Part shown: positions 19,883 through 22,500 of the stretch, piece after piece
Numbering within the stretch: the stretch's first letter is position 1
How the letters are laid out: every line of letters begins with the position of its first letter
Assembly (NCBI GenBank): GCA_943704525.1
Contig: CALSCQ010003070.1
Coordinates: forward strand, 1-22,500
Source: Pigoraptor vietnamica
Lineage: Eukaryota > Opisthokonta > Filasterea
DNA length: 22,500 nt
Direction: 5' to 3'
Translations under genes and position numbers: made by a program
Notes under the pieces: generated by a model
Databases searched by the model: none
Told to the model about the DNA's origin: nothing
The model's input: the letters and a program-made list of their open reading frames with translations, nothing else

Positions 19883-21190
19883 ATGGGGCGGCCGCAGAGT
19901 CCGTCGGACAACGAGTGCAGGGCTCTGCTCCTGAGTCTCCACGCCGAGTACCACAGTGCTCCGCCGTCTCACCGTCGCGACGATGAGGACGTCCCGCAGT
20001 GGTCACGCCGCAAGGGCCTCCGGAAGGGCGCGCGTCCAGCGACTCCCGGCTCAACCAACACGAACAGCTTCATCGTGTTCAGCAATCGCTTTCGAAGCCC
20101 ACTTCGCCGTCACCTTCCGACGCTGACAAACGGCCAACTGTCGAGGGTCCTCGCAAAGCTCTGGCGTCTCTTGCCAGAGAGCGAAAAGGACACGTATCGC
20201 ATGGCCGCGGCGAGGCTTCGGGACGGCGCGACGCAGGCGGAGGACAGTCGCGCCGGCGGTGCGCCGTCCGCCGTCCGGACCGCTGGTAACGCTTCGAACG
20301 TCGCAGCAATTCCATCCATCGGCGCGGCGTCGCAGGAGGCGGCTGCGCAATACCCGGCAAATGACGACGTGTCCGTCGAAATGGTCGAGGACGACGCGCC
20401 GCCGGCGAGTCACGTGAGCGCCCACACGCGCCAAGTCAATCTGCCGCGCTACAAGCCGCTGCTGTCGTGGGACCCGACGGACGATCACGTGGCCACCGAA
20501 CCTGTTCGAGCGACTCCACAGCAGACGCCGGGCGGCCGTCCCCCCTGGCCACCCTTCGGCAACGCCGGATCGCTCGAGCCGACCACGACCACGAACCCGG
20601 CGGATCCACCGCTGCACGTGCTGCAGGCACTCCACATCGCGGCGAACCAGCCGGTCCCCTTCGGCCTCCCGGCGAACGGCGGCGGAGGGCTTGGCGGGCA
20701 CGTGACCTCGTTGTCGGACAACGTCGCGCGTCGCCTGTTCATCGACAAGGTGTCCGTCGTCGACCCCCTCGATCACGTGACGGGTGGGGACGGCGAGGAC
20801 GACATCTTGTTCGCAGCCTCAACGCTCAACGACACGTACCCGCCGACGCACGCGCACGCGACGGCATTCGGTGCCAATCGCCCTGTCGCGTTCCCCTGGG
20901 ACAGCGCCGGTGCGCGAGTGTCGCACGACAGCGGAAACGACGCAATGGTCTGCGTCGACGAGGTCCCTGCGTCAATGACGTACACGAGCGACGCGCCTCA
21001 CATATGGATCCCAAAGCCAGCCTCGACCGTCAACGCCGCTTACACCGACATTCGCGCGCCGTTCGTCGAAATGAGCGCCCCGAACGGACCTGCTGCGAGC
21101 GTACGCGACGCACACCCCGGCACGATGGCCGGCGCAGGGGAGGCGAACCAGACGCGACCCTATTGGACGATGCCGGTTGTTCTTGTGTGA
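19883..21190 (+). CDS. HMG-box protein, paralogue 2 (intronless)
   Basis: A single open frame of 443 codons from ATG 19859, or 435 from ATG 19883; 19883 is preferred because it has A at -3 and G at +4. Numbering from 19859, residues 20-65 hold the same basic block as paralogue 1 (DEDVPQWSR, RKGLRKG) and 66-122 the HMG box (NSFIVFSNRFR, PLRRHLPTLT, LSRVLAKLWRLLP, EKDTY, AAARL). The two blocks align without gaps at about 70% identity. The middle is shorter than in paralogue 1 by 112 residues and not alignable by eye. The end, YWTMPVVLV, differs from paralogue 1 at one residue. Likely a nuclear DNA-binding regulator. Head-to-tail with paralogue 1 two kilobases upstream, and tail-to-tail with the kinase gene 178 bases downstream. 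Confidence 0.87.
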   Translation: MGRPQSPSDNECRALLLSLHAEYHSAPPSHRRDDEDVPQWSRRKGLRKGARPATPGSTNTNSFIVFSNRFRSPLRRHLPTLTNGQLSRVLAKLWRLLPESEKDTYRMAAARLRDGATQAEDSRAGGAPSAVRTAGNASNVAAIPSIGAASQEAAAQYPANDDVSVEMVEDDAPPASHVSAHTRQVNLPRYKPLLSWDPTDDHVATEPVRATPQQTPGGRPPWPPFGNAGSLEPTTTTNPADPPLHVLQALHIAANQPVPFGLPANGGGGLGGHVTSLSDNVARRLFIDKVSVVDPLDHVTGGDGEDDILFAASTLNDTYPPTHAHATAFGANRPVAFPWDSAGARVSHDSGNDAMVCVDEVPASMTYTSDAPHIWIPKPASTVNAAYTDIRAPFVEMSAPNGPAASVRDAHPGTMAGAGEANQTRPYWTMPVVLV

Positions 21191-21368
21191 AGAGCGCCGA
21201 TGCCTCATAGTAAATCGCTCCCCGCGTGCGTGCGTCAAACAAACGGAACATGAAAGGCGCATAGCTCAAAGTGACAGTTTCAATGCATATAATAAGGCAG
21301 CTCGAAGCACGCAGCAGACGCAATTTAAAACAGTTGTGGGGCGCACGACGCGCAGATAGATAGATACT
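21191..21368. other. Convergent 3' spacer between HMG-box paralogue 2 and the kinase gene
   Basis: 178 bases shared by the 3' ends of two convergent genes. A GATA triplet repeat (21355-21366) lies at the kinase side, and ATAATAAGG/TTTAAAAC AT-rich words in the middle could hold polyadenylation signals on either strand; none is canonical. Confidence 0.5.
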
Positions 21369-22500
21369 TCACCACGACCCAACCCATTTGTACGACTTCG
21401 TTTCGCCGCTCGACAGCCGCGCCACGTGCATTAGCGGCGGCGGGGTGTGGAACAGGTTCGCGTCGGGCTCAACAAACGCAGCGACGTCCATGTCGGCAAG
21501 CACAGACGCGATCGCGATGAACGAGGGGCGCCGCGCGGGGCTGTCGTCCCAGCACGCGCGCATTAGGTCCATGTAGGGCTGCGCGTAGCTGTCAGGCACG
21601 GGGAACGGGCGCACGCCGCGGTAGGCGACCTTGAGGGCAAAGTGGAGGAGCGGTTGTCCCTTGATCATAGGGCGGAGGTTGCTGTACGGCAATCGGCGCG
21701 CGAAGAGCTCGTACATGATGATGCCTGTCGGCGTCGAACGTCAGCAATTGCAGTGTAAGTGTAACACGACGCACGCGGGACAGCACACAGAGACTCTCCC
21801 AGCACACAAAGGCCGGTTGCCGAAACAATCGACACGTGGCAACCCTACACAAGTACTATACGGGAAAGTAGCAACATGTATCTCGGCCGCCTATTCCTAG
21901 TGACTCGACTGGGCCTCGCAATGTACGGCACACAGCGGCATGCAATTCGCTCGTCTCTGACTCGACTCGGCCGCGCAATGTGCGACACATACAAGCGCAC
22001 TCACCAAACGAGTACACGTCGGCGGCGGAATCGACGACGTCCCCGCGGATCATTTCGGGCGCCGTCCACATGGGTGACCCTCGCCCGTCGCCCTTCACCG
22101 TAACACTCTTGAGCACGGAGAGGCCAAAGTCCGCCACCTGCGCCAAAAAAGGCGTCACAATATGGCACGAGCGTCACTTGCGAGATGACGCATGGGCGCG
22201 TTAGAGGGGAGACGCACCTTTAGGCGCATCGTGTCATCGATGAGAAGGTTCGCCGATTTCTGCGTTGAAACACACGCTGAGCTACTACCCAGAGGCGCGA
22301 TAGCAAGAACACACAGTTACACACACGACGCACCACACCATTCGCAACACGCGCGCACACGCCCTCTCTTCTGCGAAGCACATTATGGACGGTCCTAACG
22401 GCACGCTTGCGCACAAAGAACACGTAGCGCACTCACGAGGTCGAGATGGAGGATGGGCGGGGACGCCGAGTGCAGATAGGCCATGCCCCGCGCGGCGTCT
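21369..22500 (-). CDS. TKL-family protein kinase, C-terminal part (truncated by the window edge)
   Basis: Four exons on the minus strand: from beyond 22500 to 22437, then 22259-22218, 22137-22005 and 21724-21369; all GT-AG with matching phases. They encode the C-lobe: ARGMAYLH, catalytic loop HLDLKSANLLID (HRD arginine is leucine), activation segment VADFGLS to GSPMWTAPEM, DVYSFGIIMYEL, then a CWDDSPARRPSF motif and a 30-residue tail ending WVGSW. The GxPxWxAPE and CWxxxPxxRP motifs are those of tyrosine-kinase-like (TKL) Ser/Thr kinases. Asp and Lys of the loop, DFG and APE are intact, so it is probably active; with Leu before Asp it is a non-RD kinase, not needing loop phosphorylation in the usual way. 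Whether it carries a receptor ectodomain lies outside the window. Confidence 0.9.
21901..21991. repeat. Intronic tandem duplication, 57-base offset
   Basis: In the kinase intron 21725-22004, TGACTCGACTGGGCCTCGCA at 21901 recurs as TGACTCGACTCGGCCGCGCA at 21958, each followed by ATGT/ATGTG and ACACA. The second copy lies next to the 5' splice site of the intron. Confidence 0.65.

Noticed and set aside
16188-21190. HMG-box pair as a transposon or virus-derived cargo
   Set aside because: I see no terminal inverted repeats, target duplications, transposase, integrase, capsid or polymerase code around the pair.
16188-21190. Fungal-type mating locus
   Set aside because: The HMG box alone is not enough; no flanking transporter, helicase or other sex-locus genes are present, and both paralogues are on one chromosome.

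Overview
The window is a piece of an intron-rich, GC-rich nuclear genome from a unicellular eukaryote. Introns have GT-AG borders and run roughly 100-330 bases; several are packed with (TG/CA)n and homopolymer tracts. Gene content (a PXK orthologue with PX domain, kinase-like domain and WH2 tail, a TKL-type kinase, EGF and LRR modules) fits a protist of the Obazoa/Amorphea side of the tree, but I cannot name the species.

Layout, left to right: (1) 142-5174, minus: an eleven-exon gene for a membrane protein of about 1035 residues with signal peptide, 5'-nucleotidase-like ectodomain, one EGF-like module and 9-10 membrane helices. Its nucleotidase metal-binding motifs are all replaced while the nucleotide-binding C-terminal half looks intact. 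(2) 5175-5974: head-to-head intergenic region with a CRE-type palindrome. (3) 5975-7827, plus: five-exon gene for an acidic, serine-rich protein of unknown function. (4) 7976-11906, minus: twelve-exon PXK gene, tail-to-tail with the previous gene. (5) 12.3-14.2 kb, minus: remains of an LRR/EGF receptor gene built from 72-base LRR exons and riddled with frame changes; weaker scraps of LRR code may reach 19.1 kb. (6) 16221-17855 and 19883-21190, plus: two intronless paralogous HMG-box genes that share an N-terminal block and an almost identical C-terminal nonapeptide but have unrelated middles. (7) 21369-22500, minus: the C-terminal exons of a TKL-family kinase, cut by the window edge.

The left 12 kb and the right end are compact, with alternating strands and short intergenic gaps. 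The 12.6-19.8 kb stretch is different: rich in GCCGGC/CGGCCG-type words, poor in dinucleotide repeats, with a decayed receptor gene and the HMG-box pair. The two most unusual items are the HMG-box pair and the membrane-anchored, probably catalytically dead nucleotidase. I see no operon-like logic among the genes. Two of them make receptor-like or kinase products, and PXK is likely an endosomal/membrane-trafficking factor. No tRNA, rRNA, CRISPR array, clear transposon or virus-derived element was recognised.
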